Source of the DNA: Pseudomonas nitroreducens
GTDB lineage: Bacteria; Pseudomonadota; Gammaproteobacteria; Pseudomonadales; Pseudomonadaceae
NCBI RefSeq assembly: GCF_024170165.1
Contig: NZ_JALJXP010000006.1
Coordinates: forward strand, 310,001-374,000
Direction of reading: 5' to 3'
DNA: 64,000 nucleotides
In this document: piece after piece, positions 9,218 through 17,786 of the stretch
Layout of the letters: each line of letters opens with the position of its first letter
Numbering within the stretch: position 1 is the stretch's first letter
Translations under genes and position numbers: made by a program
The notes under the pieces: model-generated
What the model was told of the DNA's origin: nothing
Databases searched by the model: none
The model's input: the letters and a program-made list of their open reading frames with translations, nothing else

Positions 9218-9275
9218 GGCATGGCCCGCTCCTACAGGGGGCTGCGCTCTTGCCGGTGTAGGAGCGGGCCATGCC
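9218..9275. repeat. REP-type inverted repeat (GTAGGAGCGGGCC)
   Basis: TGTAGGAGCGGGCCATGCC at 9257-9275 is the exact reverse complement of 9218-9236. Such GTAGGAGC-type elements are common between Pseudomonas genes. Here it lies between the convergent hutD and hutH genes. Confidence 0.8.
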
Positions 9276-9276
9276 C

Positions 9277-9299
9277 TCGATGGCGTAAAACGCCATCGA
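9277..9299 (-). terminator. Possible hutH terminator
   Basis: TCGATGGCG and CGCCATCGA form a 9-bp stem with a TAAAA loop, eight bases past the hutH stop. There is no T-tract, so intrinsic termination is uncertain; it may instead protect the 3' end. Confidence 0.45.
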
Positions 9300-9306
9300 C
9301 TTCAGG

Positions 9307-10836
9307 TCAGGCGTATAGGCGCGAATAGCCGATCCACCGGCTCATCACCCCTTCCTCTACCCACGCCCGCGCCGCGGCGATGTCCGGGGCGAAGTAGCGG
9401 TCCTGTTCGTAATGCGGCACCTGGCTGCGGATCAGCGTGCGCACTTCCTGCAGCTGCGGCGAGCTCTGCAGCGGCGCGTGGAAGTCCACGCCCTGCGCGG
9501 CGGCGAGCAGTTCGATGGCGACCACACCAGCGCTGTTGCCGGCCATGTCCTGCAGGCGGCGGGCGGCGAAGGTGGCCATGGAGACGTGGTCTTCCTGGTT
9601 CGCCGAGGTCGGCAGGCTGTCCACCGAGGCCGGGTGGGCCCAGGTCTTGTTCTCCGAGGCCAGCGCCGCCGAGGTGACCTGGGCGATCATGAAGCCGGAG
9701 TTCAGCCCGCCCTCCTTGACCAGGAAGGCCGGCAGCCCGGACATCGCCGGGTCCACCAGCTGGGCGATGCGCCGCTCGGACAGCGCGCCGATCTCGGAGA
9801 TCGCCAGCGCCAGCACGTCGGAGGCCATGGCCACCGGCTCGGCGTGGAAGTTACCGCCTGACAGCACATCGCCGTCAGCGCTGAACACCAGCGGATTGTC
9901 GGAAACAGCGTTGGCCTCGCGCAGGAAAACCCCGGCCGCGAAGCGCAGGTGATCCAGGCAGGCGCCCATCACCTGCGGCTGGCAGCGCAGTGAGTACGGG
10001 TCCTGCACGCGCTTGCAGTCGATGTGCGAATGGTTGATCGGGCTGTCGTGCAGCAGCTCGCGGTACAGCGCGGCGACCGCGATCTGCCCCGGTTGCCCGC
10101 GTACTTCCTGGATGCGCGCGTCGAAGGGCACGAACGAGCCCTTCAGCGCTTCCACCGTCAGGCTGCCGGCGACCACCGCCGAGATGAACAGCCTCTCCGC
10201 CGCGAACAGCCCGCGTAGGGCCAGCGCGGTGGAGACCTGGGTGCCGTTGATCAGTGCCAGGCCTTCCTTCGGCCCCAGTACCAGCGGTTCGGCGCCGGCG
10301 ATGGCGAGCCCCTCGGCGGCTTCGAGGATGCGCCCTTCGTGGCGTACCTGGCCGACACCGAGCAGGGTCGAGGACAGGTGCGCCAATGGCGCGAGGTCGC
10401 CGGAGGCGCCCACCGAGCCTTGCGACGGGATGCACGGGTAGACCCGCGCGCGGTACAGCTTGAGCAGCGTCTCGATCACCGGCAGGCCGACGCCGGAGAA
10501 GCCCCGCGCCAGGGAGCCGATCTTCAGCGCCATGATCAGTGCCACGCTGGCGTCGTCCAGCAGCGGGCCGGTGCCGGTGCAATGGGAGAGGATCAGGTTG
10601 CGCTGCAGGGTGGCGAGCTGGTCCTCGGCGATGGAGGTGCGCGCCAGCAGGCCGAAGCCGGTGTTGATGCCGTAGACGGTGCGCTGGTCGGCGATGATCT
10701 GGCTGACCGTCTGCGCGCTGCGCAGGATGGCCTCGCGGCATTCATCCGCCAGGCGTAATTCGGGTTGGTGCTGGTAAATGGCGCGCAGCTGGTCGAGGTC
10801 GAACTGGCCGGGCGTCAGGAGCAGGGTTTCGGACAT
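9307..10836 (-). CDS. hutH: Histidine ammonia-lyase (histidase) HutH
   Basis: A 509-residue cytoplasmic enzyme that deaminates L-histidine to urocanate, the first step of the pathway. The MIO-forming triad Ala144-Ser145-Gly146 is intact in [13 protein letters not shown]. Other catalytic elements are present: Tyr55 (VYGINTGFG), His of SHCTGTG, Asn of LINGTQ, Tyr of QDPYSLR, and Glu of QEDH. It is transcribed opposite to the main hut operon from its own sigma-54-type promoter with an overlapping HutC operator. In PAO1, as I recall, hutH lies in line with the other genes, so this copy seems relocated and inverted. A second HutH-like gene at 18647 lacks these residues. Confidence 0.97.
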   Translation of the reverse strand: MSETLLLTPGQFDLDQLRAIYQHQPELRLADECREAILRSAQTVSQIIADQRTVYGINTGFGLLARTSIAEDQLATLQRNLILSHCTGTGPLLDDASVALIMALKIGSLARGFSGVGLPVIETLLKLYRARVYPCIPSQGSVGASGDLAPLAHLSSTLLGVGQVRHEGRILEAAEGLAIAGAEPLVLGPKEGLALINGTQVSTALALRGLFAAERLFISAVVAGSLTVEALKGSFVPFDARIQEVRGQPGQIAVAALYRELLHDSPINHSHIDCKRVQDPYSLRCQPQVMGACLDHLRFAAGVFLREANAVSDNPLVFSADGDVLSGGNFHAEPVAMASDVLALAISEIGALSERRIAQLVDPAMSGLPAFLVKEGGLNSGFMIAQVTSAALASENKTWAHPASVDSLPTSANQEDHVSMATFAARRLQDMAGNSAGVVAIELLAAAQGVDFHAPLQSSPQLQEVRTLIRSQVPHYEQDRYFAPDIAAARAWVEEGVMSRWIGYSRLYA

Positions 10837-10878
10837 GTCGGCATCCTGGGTTCGGTGAAAGTGTTACCGTGGATCGTT

Positions 10879-10892
10879 CCTGTATATACAGG
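10879..10892 (-). promoter_or_regulatory. Presumed HutC operator of hutH
   Basis: CCTGTATATACAGG is a perfect 14-bp palindrome containing TGTATATACA, the same core as at hutF/hutC. It is centred about 12 bases downstream of the -12 element of the hutH sigma-54 promoter, i.e. over the predicted start site, so bound HutC should block transcription. Confidence 0.8.
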
Positions 10893-10895
10893 TAT

Positions 10896-10911
10896 AGCAA
10901 TCGCTGTGCCA
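10896..10911 (-). promoter_or_regulatory. Sigma-54 (-24/-12) promoter of hutH
   Basis: On the minus strand TGGCACAGCGATTGCT matches the sigma-54 consensus TGGCACG-N4-TTGCT with exact GG-N10-GC spacing (GG at 10910-10909, GC at 10898-10897). The predicted start is near 10885, giving a leader of about 50 bases. In related species CbrB or NtrC act as hut activators; no clear activator site is seen upstream here. Confidence 0.75.
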
Positions 10912-11069
10912 TGGCGCGCCAGAACGCGTGACTTGGCATTTCACCTTCGCTTGCGGTGGTGCATGGCTGGAGTGAATGTCACCGCCAGTGGCATTTCCAG
11001 TCCGGTGGTCGTGGGCAAATCGCGGATCGGCGGCTAAACCCAATGGGACACCAAGGTCCGGAGATGCCT

Positions 11070-12083
11070 ATGTCCGCCCCCCGTTGCCTGTTCGCCCTGC
11101 TGCTCGCCTTCGGCCTCTGCGCGCAGACCTTCGCCGCCTGCCCCTACCCGAAACCGGTGGTCTTCGCCGGGCTGAACTGGGAGAGCGGCATGTTCACCAC
11201 CGAGGTGCTGCGCTTCATCCTGGAGAAGGGCTACGGCTGCCAGACCGACGCCGTGCCGGGTAACACCGTGACCATGGAGAACGCGCTGAAGCAGAACGAC
11301 ATCCAGGTCACCGGCGAGCAGTGGGCCGGGCGCAGCACCATCTGGCAGCAGGCGGAGCAGGCCGGCCAGGTGTTCTCCGTGGGCGAAACGGTGAAGGGCG
11401 CCAGCGAAGGCTGGTGGGTGCCGGACTACGTGGTGCACGGCGACGCCAAGCGCGGCATCAAGGCTGCCGCGCCGGAGCTGAAGTCCGTCAGCGATCTGCC
11501 CCGATACAAGGCGCTGTTCAAGGATGACGAGGAGCCGGACAAGGGCCGCTTCTACAACTGCCCCACCGGCTGGACCTGCGAGATCGTCAACACGCAGAAG
11601 CTCAAGGCCTACGGCCTGACGGACAGCTACGTGAACTTCCGCACCGGCGCCGGCCCCGCGCTGGATGCGGCGATCAGTTCGGCCATCGCCCAGGGCAAGC
11701 CGGTGCTCTTCTATTACTGGGCACCGACGCCGCTGCTGGGACGCTTCAAGCTGGTGCAACTGGAGGAGCCGCCATTCGACGAGGCGGCCTGGAAGACCCT
11801 GACCGACGCCAACGATGTCCACCCCAGGGGCTCGCGCTCGCTGCCGGCGAAGATCAGCATCGGCGTGTCCCGCGACTTCCATGACAAGGCACCGGCGCTG
11901 GTGCAGGTGTTCGAGAAGGTCGAGCTGCCGCTGCCGATGTTCAACGCGCTGCTGGCGGACATGGCCGAGCACCACCGCGATGTGGCGGACGTGCGCGCGA
12001 AGTTCTTCCGCGAGCATCGGGATTTGTGGTCGAAGTGGGTGACGGACGAGGCGGCGACGAAGATCGATGCGGCGTTGAAGTGA
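11070..12083 (+). CDS. Orphan HutX-like ABC transporter substrate-binding protein
   Basis: A 337-residue periplasmic binding protein of the glycine-betaine/OpuAC type. GGAG lies six bases before the ATG at 11070; an ATG six bases earlier would overlap that site. The signal peptide ends near TFAAC. It is closely similar to HutX at 15898 (both have FAGLNWESGM, NDIQ, KGRFYNCP-GWTCE and FYYW-PTPL), but carries about 20 extra residues after LEEPPFDEAAW. No permease or ATPase genes adjoin it, so it may feed HutWV with a second ligand or act in sensing. It is divergent from hutH. PAO1 has a comparable gene in this area (PA5103 as I recall). Confidence 0.85.
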   Translation: MSAPRCLFALLLAFGLCAQTFAACPYPKPVVFAGLNWESGMFTTEVLRFILEKGYGCQTDAVPGNTVTMENALKQNDIQVTGEQWAGRSTIWQQAEQAGQVFSVGETVKGASEGWWVPDYVVHGDAKRGIKAAAPELKSVSDLPRYKALFKDDEEPDKGRFYNCPTGWTCEIVNTQKLKAYGLTDSYVNFRTGAGPALDAAISSAIAQGKPVLFYYWAPTPLLGRFKLVQLEEPPFDEAAWKTLTDANDVHPRGSRSLPAKISIGVSRDFHDKAPALVQVFEKVELPLPMFNALLADMAEHHRDVADVRAKFFREHRDLWSKWVTDEAATKIDAALK

Positions 12084-12118
12084 GCGGGTGCCTGGGTGAA
12101 GTTGATGGTACTGGGGCT

Positions 12119-12246
12119 TCCTCTCCCTAACCCTGGCTGCGCGCCCCGCTCCGAAGGGAGAGGGGACCGTATGGTGCAGGTTGAGGCCAAAGTGTCAGCC
12201 GGCAGGGGCGGCTCCCTCTCCCTTCAGGGAGAGGGCAGGGGAGAAG
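12119..12246. repeat. Paired CCCTCTCCC inverted repeat, copy B
   Basis: The left half is degraded by an insertion (CCCTGGCTGCGCGCC) within the first arm. The right half, CCCTCTCCCTTCAGGGAGAGGG, is a perfect hairpin identical to that of copy C. Confidence 0.72.
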
Positions 12247-12441
12247 GTGCATCCGGGAGACGCTGTGCCTAAATCTCGCTCCAATGAGCTTGTCTATACA
12301 ACCTGTGTCCCTTGGTAGCGAGCGGTGTTACCGAACGCAACGAAACGGTGCAGTGAAGCCTGCTTCTGGTGCATTCGCCTGAAGGAAGGCTATTGCTGTC
12401 ATCCGCCCACGATACACGGATTTCCTTGTTTATCTATTATA

Positions 12442-12454
12442 AATCAATAACTTG
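12442..12454 (+). promoter_or_regulatory. IHF binding site consensus upstream of hutU
   Basis: AATCAATAACTTG is a full match to the IHF consensus WATCAA-N4-TTR inside an AT-rich stretch. It lies about 43 bases upstream of the -24 element, where IHF commonly bends DNA at sigma-54 promoters to bring a bound activator to the polymerase. Confidence 0.6.
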
Positions 12455-12494
12455 ATAACTATGTTGAGCTGGCGAAAAACCCTGCCAGCCAAGG

Positions 12495-12511
12495 TTGGCC
12501 CTCGCTTTGCT
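12495..12511 (+). promoter_or_regulatory. Sigma-54 (-24/-12) promoter of hutU
   Basis: TTGGCCCTCGCTTTGCT has GG-N10-GC spacing (GG 12497-12498, GC 12509-12510). The predicted start near 12522 falls inside the downstream HutC operator, as at hutH. It would drive the long hutU-hutG operon. Confidence 0.7.
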
Positions 12512-12515
12512 TATA

Positions 12516-12529
12516 CTTGTACATACAAG
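12516..12529 (+). promoter_or_regulatory. Presumed HutC operator of hutU
   Basis: CTTGTACATACAAG is palindromic outside its central two bases and fits TGTA-N2-TACA. It is centred about 12.5 bases past the -12 element, almost the same placement as at hutH, implying repression by HutC at the start site. Confidence 0.78.
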
Positions 12530-12625
12530 CATAGACATGATGGTGACGAACCCCTCGGCACCGTCGAACGAACCGCCAGGCCGCCCCCCACGGCCAACGA
12601 CCCGAGCAAAGCGAAGGAGCCCTCC

Positions 12626-14293
12626 GTGACCAAATTCCGCGACGTCGAAATCCGTGCCCCGCGCGGCACCCAACTGAATGCCAAGAGCTGGCTGACCGAA
12701 GCGCCGCTGCGCATGCTCATGAACAACCTCGACCCGGAAGTCGCCGAGAACCCGAAGGAACTGGTGGTGTACGGCGGCATCGGTCGCGCTGCGCGCAACT
12801 GGGAGTGCTACGACAAGATCGTCGCGACCCTGAAAGAGCTGAACGAAGACGAGACCCTGCTGGTGCAATCCGGCAAGCCGGTCGGCGTCTTCAAGACCCA
12901 CGCCAACGCTCCGCGCGTGCTGATCGCCAACTCCAACCTGGTGCCGCACTGGGCCAACTGGGAACACTTCAACGAGCTCGACGCCAAGGGCCTGGCCATG
13001 TACGGCCAGATGACCGCAGGGTCCTGGATCTACATCGGTAGCCAGGGCATCGTCCAGGGCACCTACGAAACCTTCGTCGAGGCCGGCCGCCAGCACTACG
13101 ACGGCAACCTCAAGGGCCGCTGGGTACTCACCGCAGGCCTGGGTGGCATGGGCGGCGCCCAGCCGCTGGCCGCGACCCTGGCCGGCGCCTGCTCGCTGAA
13201 CATCGAGTGCCAGCAGAGCCGCATCGATTTCCGCCTCGCCAGCCGCTACGTCGATGAGCAGGCCAAGGACCTCGACGACGCCCTGGCGCGCATCGCCCAG
13301 TACACCGCCGAAGGCAAGGCGATCTCCATCGCCCTGCTGGGCAACGCCGCGGAAATCCTCCCGGAACTGCTCAAGCGCGGCGTACGCCCTGACATGGTCA
13401 CCGACCAGACTTCCGCCCACGACCCGCTCAATGGCTACCTGCCGGCCGGCTGGACCTGGGAGCAGTACCGCGACCGCGCGCAGACCGACCCGGCTGCCGT
13501 GGTCAAGGCCGCCAAGCAGTCCATGGCGGTGCACGTCAAAGCCATGCTGGCGTTCCAGAAGCAGGGCATCCCGACCTTCGACTACGGCAACAACATCCGC
13601 CAGATGGCCAAGGAAGAGGGCGTGGCCAACGCCTTCGACTTCCCCGGCTTCGTTCCGGCCTACATCCGCCCGCTGTTCTGCCGTGGCGTCGGTCCGTTCC
13701 GCTGGGCCGCGCTGTCGGGCGATGCCGAGGACATCTACAAGACCGACGCCAAGGTGAAGGAGCTGATCGCCGATGACGCCCACCTGCACCGCTGGCTGGA
13801 CATGGCCCGCGAACGCATCAGCTTCCAGGGCCTGCCGGCGCGCATCTGCTGGGTCGGCCTGGGCCAGCGCGCCAAGCTCGGCCTGGCATTCAACGAAATG
13901 GTCCGCAGCGGCGAGCTGAAAGCGCCGATCGTGATCGGCCGCGACCACCTCGACTCCGGCTCGGTATCCAGCCCGAACCGCGAGACCGAAGCCATGCAGG
14001 ACGGCTCCGACGCCGTGTCCGACTGGCCGCTGCTCAACGCCCTGCTGAACACCGCCAGCGGCGCCACCTGGGTTTCGCTGCACCACGGCGGCGGCGTGGG
14101 CATGGGCTTCTCCCAGCACTCGGGCATGGTGATCGTCTGCGACGGCACCGACGAAGCGGCCGCGCGCATCGCTCGCGTGCTGACCAACGACCCGGGCACC
14201 GGCGTGATGCGCCATGCCGACGCCGGCTACCAGATCGCCATCGACTGCGCCAAGGAGCAGGGCCTGAACCTGCCGATGATCACCGGCCAGTAA
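12626..14293 (+). CDS. hutU: Urocanate hydratase (urocanase) HutU
   Basis: A 555-residue cytoplasmic enzyme converting urocanate to 4-imidazolone-5-propionate with tightly bound NAD as electrophile. The GTG at 12626 is six bases after GGAG; the frame remains open upstream but would include the promoter. The NAD-binding GLGGMGGAQ is near residue 175, and the catalytic cysteine is Cys408 in RICWVGLG, corresponding to Cys410 of the P. putida enzyme. It is the first gene of an eight-gene run to hutG. Control is likely by the sigma-54 promoter and HutC operator upstream. Confidence 0.97.
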   Translation: MTKFRDVEIRAPRGTQLNAKSWLTEAPLRMLMNNLDPEVAENPKELVVYGGIGRAARNWECYDKIVATLKELNEDETLLVQSGKPVGVFKTHANAPRVLIANSNLVPHWANWEHFNELDAKGLAMYGQMTAGSWIYIGSQGIVQGTYETFVEAGRQHYDGNLKGRWVLTAGLGGMGGAQPLAATLAGACSLNIECQQSRIDFRLASRYVDEQAKDLDDALARIAQYTAEGKAISIALLGNAAEILPELLKRGVRPDMVTDQTSAHDPLNGYLPAGWTWEQYRDRAQTDPAAVVKAAKQSMAVHVKAMLAFQKQGIPTFDYGNNIRQMAKEEGVANAFDFPGFVPAYIRPLFCRGVGPFRWAALSGDAEDIYKTDAKVKELIADDAHLHRWLDMARERISFQGLPARICWVGLGQRAKLGLAFNEMVRSGELKAPIVIGRDHLDSGSVSSPNRETEAMQDGSDAVSDWPLLNALLNTASGATWVSLHHGGGVGMGFSQHSGMVIVCDGTDEAAARIARVLTNDPGTGVMRHADAGYQIAIDCAKEQGLNLPMITGQ

Positions 14294-14405
14294 TTCAGCA
14301 ATCCAGGACCAGGGAGAGGGCCGCCGCACGGCGTGGTGCGGCGGCCCGGTCCGTACAGAAGCAGTACATCGACAGACAAGAAATCCCCTCGGGAGAACAA
14401 TAACG

Positions 14406-15818
14406 ATGTCCCAGGCCAGTGATAGCTCCAAACCCCTGATCGAAGTGCGTTCGATCAACTACATCCCCGAGGCCGAGCGCCACGGCAAGCTCTACAGCCA
14501 GTTCACCCTGTGGCTGGGCGCCAACCTGCAGATCACCGCCATCGTCACCGGCGCCCTGGCCGTGGTGCTGGGCGGCGATGTGTTCTGGTCGCTGATCGGC
14601 CTGCTCATCGGCCAACTGCTGGGCGGCGGCGTGATGGCGCTGCACGCAGCCCAAGGGCCAAAGCTCGGCCTGCCGCAGATGATTTCCAGCCGCGTGCAGT
14701 TCGGTGTCTACGGCGCGGCCATCCCGATCGTGCTGGTGTGCCTGATGTACCTGGGCTTCACCGCCACCGGCACGGTGCTGTCCGGCCAGGCCCTGGGCCA
14801 GTTGTTCGGCGTCAGCGACAGCGCCGGCATCCTGATGTTCGCCAGCGTCATCGTGCTGGTGACCGTGCTCGGCTACCGGGTGATCCACGTGATCGGCCGC
14901 ATCGCCAGCGTCATCGGGGTAATCGCCTTCGTCTACCTGTTCAGTCGCCTGATGAGCCAGACCGACGTCGGCGCGCTGCTGCAGATTCGCCACTTCAGCT
15001 GGAGCAGCTTCCTGCTCGCGGTGTCCCTCGCCGCGTCCTGGCAAATCGCCTTCGGCCCCTACGTTGCCGACTACTCGCGCTACCTGCCGAGCAGGACGTC
15101 CTCGGTGAAGACCTTCCTCGCCGTGGGTGCCGGTTCGGTGATCGGTGCGCAGGTGGCGATGATCTTCGGCGTGTTCGCCGCCGCGGGTGCCAACGGCCAG
15201 TTCGCCGGCCATGAGGTGGCCTACATCGTCGGCCTGAGTGGCAGTGGTGCAGTCGCCGCGCTGCTGTACTTCTCCATCGCCTTCGGCAAGATCACCATCT
15301 CCACGCTGAACTCCTACGGCAGCTTCATGTGCATCGCCACGGTGATCAGCGGCTTCCGTGGCCACCTGGAAGTGAGCCGCCTGCAGCGGCTGGTGTTCGT
15401 TCTGGTGATCGTCGGCGCCGCGACCCTGATCGCGCTGCTCGGCCAGCATTCGTTCCTCGGCGCGTTCAAGTCCTTCATCCTCTTCCTGCTGGCCTTCTTC
15501 ACCCCGTGGAGCGCGGTCAACCTGGTGGACTACTACTGCATCACCCGCGAGCACTACGACGTGCCGGCGCTGGCCGATCCCGATGGCCGCTACGGCCGCT
15601 GGAACGTCCCCGGCATCAGCGTCTACGTGATTGGCGTGCTGGTGCAGCTGCCCTTCCTCTCCACCAAGTTCTACACCGGCCCGCTGGTGGACGCCCTGGG
15701 TGGCGTGGATATCTCCTGGATCATCGGCCTGGTGGTTCCGGCCGTTCTCTATTACCTGGTCGCCCGCCGCGTCACGCGGGCAGTACCGGACCGGCTGATC
15801 CTGCCGGCCCGCACCTGA
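14406..15818 (+). CDS. NCS1-family permease, probable urocanate or purine/cytosine transporter
   Basis: A 470-residue inner-membrane protein with about 12 hydrophobic segments and the NCS1 (nucleobase:cation symporter, CodB-like) pattern, including RHGKLYSQFTLWLGANL at the first helix and FGPYVADYSRYLP in the middle. It lies 112 bases after hutU in the same direction and inside the hut operon. In P. fluorescens a transporter in the equivalent place (HutTu) takes up urocanate, which is the likeliest substrate here, but the sequence alone cannot exclude another imidazole or purine. The histidine permease HutT that I recall following this region in PAO1 is missing from this window. Confidence 0.82.
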   Translation: MSQASDSSKPLIEVRSINYIPEAERHGKLYSQFTLWLGANLQITAIVTGALAVVLGGDVFWSLIGLLIGQLLGGGVMALHAAQGPKLGLPQMISSRVQFGVYGAAIPIVLVCLMYLGFTATGTVLSGQALGQLFGVSDSAGILMFASVIVLVTVLGYRVIHVIGRIASVIGVIAFVYLFSRLMSQTDVGALLQIRHFSWSSFLLAVSLAASWQIAFGPYVADYSRYLPSRTSSVKTFLAVGAGSVIGAQVAMIFGVFAAAGANGQFAGHEVAYIVGLSGSGAVAALLYFSIAFGKITISTLNSYGSFMCIATVISGFRGHLEVSRLQRLVFVLVIVGAATLIALLGQHSFLGAFKSFILFLLAFFTPWSAVNLVDYYCITREHYDVPALADPDGRYGRWNVPGISVYVIGVLVQLPFLSTKFYTGPLVDALGGVDISWIIGLVVPAVLYYLVARRVTRAVPDRLILPART

Positions 15819-15830
15819 ACAGACCGGCCC

Positions 15831-15858
15831 GGCCGCGCAGCCACAAGCTTGCGCGGCC
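15831..15858 (+). other. Intercistronic hairpin before hutX
   Basis: GGCCGCGCA and TGCGCGGCC form a 9-bp stem with a 10-base loop. No T-tract follows, so it is more likely a stabilising or processing element than a terminator. It may raise HutX level relative to the upstream genes. Confidence 0.5.
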
Positions 15859-15897
15859 CTTGCACTGCCCAACCTCATTCACGTTTAGGAGCATCAG

Positions 15898-16869
15898 ATG
15901 AACAACACCAAGAAGACGCTGCTGGGCCTGTTCCTGTCCGCCGGTCTGCTGGGCGGCACTATGGCATCGGCCCAGGCCGCCGGCTGGTGCGAGAGTGGCA
16001 AGCCGGTGAAGTTCGCCGGGCTGAACTGGGAGAGCGGCATGCTGCTCACCGACCTCATGCAGATCATCCTGAAGAACGGCTACGGCTGCGAAACCGACAG
16101 CCTGCCGGGCAACTCCATCACCATGGAGCAGGCGCTGGCGAACAACGACATCCAGATCTTCAGCGAGGAATGGATCGGCCGCAGCGACGCCTGGAACAAG
16201 GCCGCCGCCGCCAACAAGGTAGTCGGCGTGGGCGCGCCCATCGTCGGCGCCACCGAAGGCTGGTACGTGCCGCGCTTCGTGATCGAGGGCGACAAGGCGC
16301 GCAACATCGAAGCCAAGGCGCCGAACCTCAAGGCCGTGACCGACCTTGCGCAGTACTCCGAAGTCTTCCGCGATCCGGAAGAGCCGGGCAAGGGCCGCTT
16401 CTACAACTGCCCGGCCGGCTGGACCTGCGAGCTGGAAAACTCCGAGATGCTGAAGAAGTACGGCCTCGAGGACAAGTACACCAACTTCCGCCCCGGTACT
16501 GGTCCGGCCCTGGATGCTGCGGTGCTGTCGAGCTACAAGCGCAAGGAGCCTATCCTCTTCTATTACTGGTCGCCGACGCCGCTGATGGGCCAGGCCGACC
16601 TGGTGAAGCTGGATGAGCCGGGCGTGAACAAGGACGTGAAGATCCAGGTCGGCCTGTCCAGGGTCTTCCATGATCAGGCCCCGGAGCTGGTGGCGGTGCT
16701 GGAGAAGGTCAACCTGCCCATCGACCTGCTGAACCAGAACCTGGCGAAGATGGCCAAGGAGAAACTCTCCTCCGAGCAACTGGCCAAGGCCTTCCTCAAG
16801 GAGCACCCGGAAGTGTGGACCACCTGGGTCAGCGAGGACGCTGCGAAGAAGGTCCAGGCCGCGCTCTGA
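15898..16869 (+). CDS. hutX: Histidine ABC transporter, periplasmic binding protein HutX
   Basis: A 323-residue periplasmic protein with a signal peptide ending near SAQAAG and an OpuAC-type (glycine betaine/choline-binding) fold. Paired with a permease and an ATPase of the quaternary-amine transporter class and placed within the hut operon, it should be the HutX component of the HutXWV histidine/urocanate importer. TAGGAG precedes the ATG at normal spacing. A hairpin (16881-16903) lies between it and hutW, as is usual where a binding protein is made in excess. Substrate is inferred from context. Confidence 0.85.
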   Translation: MNNTKKTLLGLFLSAGLLGGTMASAQAAGWCESGKPVKFAGLNWESGMLLTDLMQIILKNGYGCETDSLPGNSITMEQALANNDIQIFSEEWIGRSDAWNKAAAANKVVGVGAPIVGATEGWYVPRFVIEGDKARNIEAKAPNLKAVTDLAQYSEVFRDPEEPGKGRFYNCPAGWTCELENSEMLKKYGLEDKYTNFRPGTGPALDAAVLSSYKRKEPILFYYWSPTPLMGQADLVKLDEPGVNKDVKIQVGLSRVFHDQAPELVAVLEKVNLPIDLLNQNLAKMAKEKLSSEQLAKAFLKEHPEVWTTWVSEDAAKKVQAAL

Positions 16870-16880
16870 CGCCGCCGAAT

Positions 16881-16903
16881 CCGGGGAGGCCCAGCTTCCC
16901 CGG
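16881..16903 (+). other. Hairpin between hutX and hutW
   Basis: CCGGGGA and TCCCCGG pair around GGCCCAGCT. It could slow 3' decay of the hutX message and reduce readthrough into hutWV. Confidence 0.5.
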
Positions 16904-16931
16904 TGATGCCCACTCCTGACGAGTACGTGCC

Positions 16932-17786
16932 ATGTTTCCCGAACGCTTCACTTTCTCCATCGCCGACTGGGTCAACGGTTGGGTCGATGCCCTGGTTACC
17001 AACTACGGCGACGTGTTCCGCCACATCTCCGACACCCTGCTGTGGGCCATCGTCAACCTGGAGAGCGTGCTGCGGGCCACTCCCTGGTGGCTGATGCTGG
17101 CCATCGTCGCCGGCATCGCCTGGCACGCCACCCGGCGCATCCTGCCGACCGTGGTGATCGTCGGGCTGCTGTTCCTGGTGGGCGCCGTGGGCCTGTGGGA
17201 CAAGCTGATGCAGACCCTCGCGCTGATGATGGTGGCGACCCTCATCTCGGTGCTGATCGGCATCCCGCTGGGCATAGTCGCCGCGCGCAGCGACCGCTTC
17301 CGCGCCGTGCTGCTGCCGATGCTGGACATCATGCAGACCATGCCCAGCTTCGTGTACCTGATCCCGGTGCTGATGCTGTTCGGCCTGGGCAAGGTGCCGG
17401 CGATCTTCGCCACCGTGATCTACGCCGCTCCCCCGCTGATCCGCCTCACCGACCTGGGTATCCGCCAGGTCGACCGCGAGGTGATGGAAGCCATCACCGC
17501 CTTCGGCGCCAACCGCCGCCAGCAACTGTTCGGCGTGCAGCTGCCGCTGGCGCTGCCGAGCATCATGGCCGGCATCAACCAGACCACCATGATGGCGCTG
17601 TCGATGGTGGTCATCGCCTCGATGATCGGTGCCCGTGGCCTGGGCGAGGACGTGCTGGTGGGCATCCAGACGCTCAACGTCGGCAAGGGCCTGGAAGCGG
17701 GTCTGGCCATCGTCATCCTCGCCGTGGTCATCGACCGCATCACCCAGGCTTACGGCCGCTCGCGCCACCATGAGGCCAGCAAATGA
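16932..17786 (+). CDS. hutW: Histidine ABC transporter permease HutW
   Basis: A 284-residue inner-membrane permease of the ProW/OpuAB class with about six to seven hydrophobic segments. The EAA-type loop is visible as REVMEAITAFGANRRQQLFGVQLPLALPSI split around residue 190, the site that docks onto the ATPase. The ATG at 16932 follows a weak ribosome site. The stop overlaps hutV by four bases (ATGA), so permease and ATPase are coupled. The substrate assignment depends on the hut context. Confidence 0.88.
   Translation: MFPERFTFSIADWVNGWVDALVTNYGDVFRHISDTLLWAIVNLESVLRATPWWLMLAIVAGIAWHATRRILPTVVIVGLLFLVGAVGLWDKLMQTLALMMVATLISVLIGIPLGIVAARSDRFRAVLLPMLDIMQTMPSFVYLIPVLMLFGLGKVPAIFATVIYAAPPLIRLTDLGIRQVDREVMEAITAFGANRRQQLFGVQLPLALPSIMAGINQTTMMALSMVVIASMIGARGLGEDVLVGIQTLNVGKGLEAGLAIVILAVVIDRITQAYGRSRHHEASK

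Larger units (their letters stand above)
12084..12625. other. 542-base intergenic region controlling hutU
   Basis: No gene is apparent. From left to right it holds repeat copy B (12119-12246), a degenerate HutC-like site (TTGTCTATACAA, 12290-12301), a TGTTAC motif (12326-12331), two GGTGCA boxes 21 bases apart (12347-12352 and 12368-12373), an AT-rich stretch with an IHF consensus (12442-12454), a sigma-54-type promoter and a HutC operator, then a leader of about 100 bases to hutU. Confidence 0.7.

Noticed and set aside
12290..12301. TTGTCTATACAA as a second HutC operator before hutU
   Set aside because: It breaks the TGTA-N2-TACA form (TGTC) and lies over 200 bases from the promoter. Listed only as a degenerate site.
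12326..12331. TGTTAC as half of a CbrB site
   Set aside because: No GTAACA partner at the usual distance. A single hexamer is too common to claim.
12437..14458. A 673-codon antisense frame opposite hutU
   Set aside because: Shadow of HutU codon bias; no ribosome site or recognisable domain.
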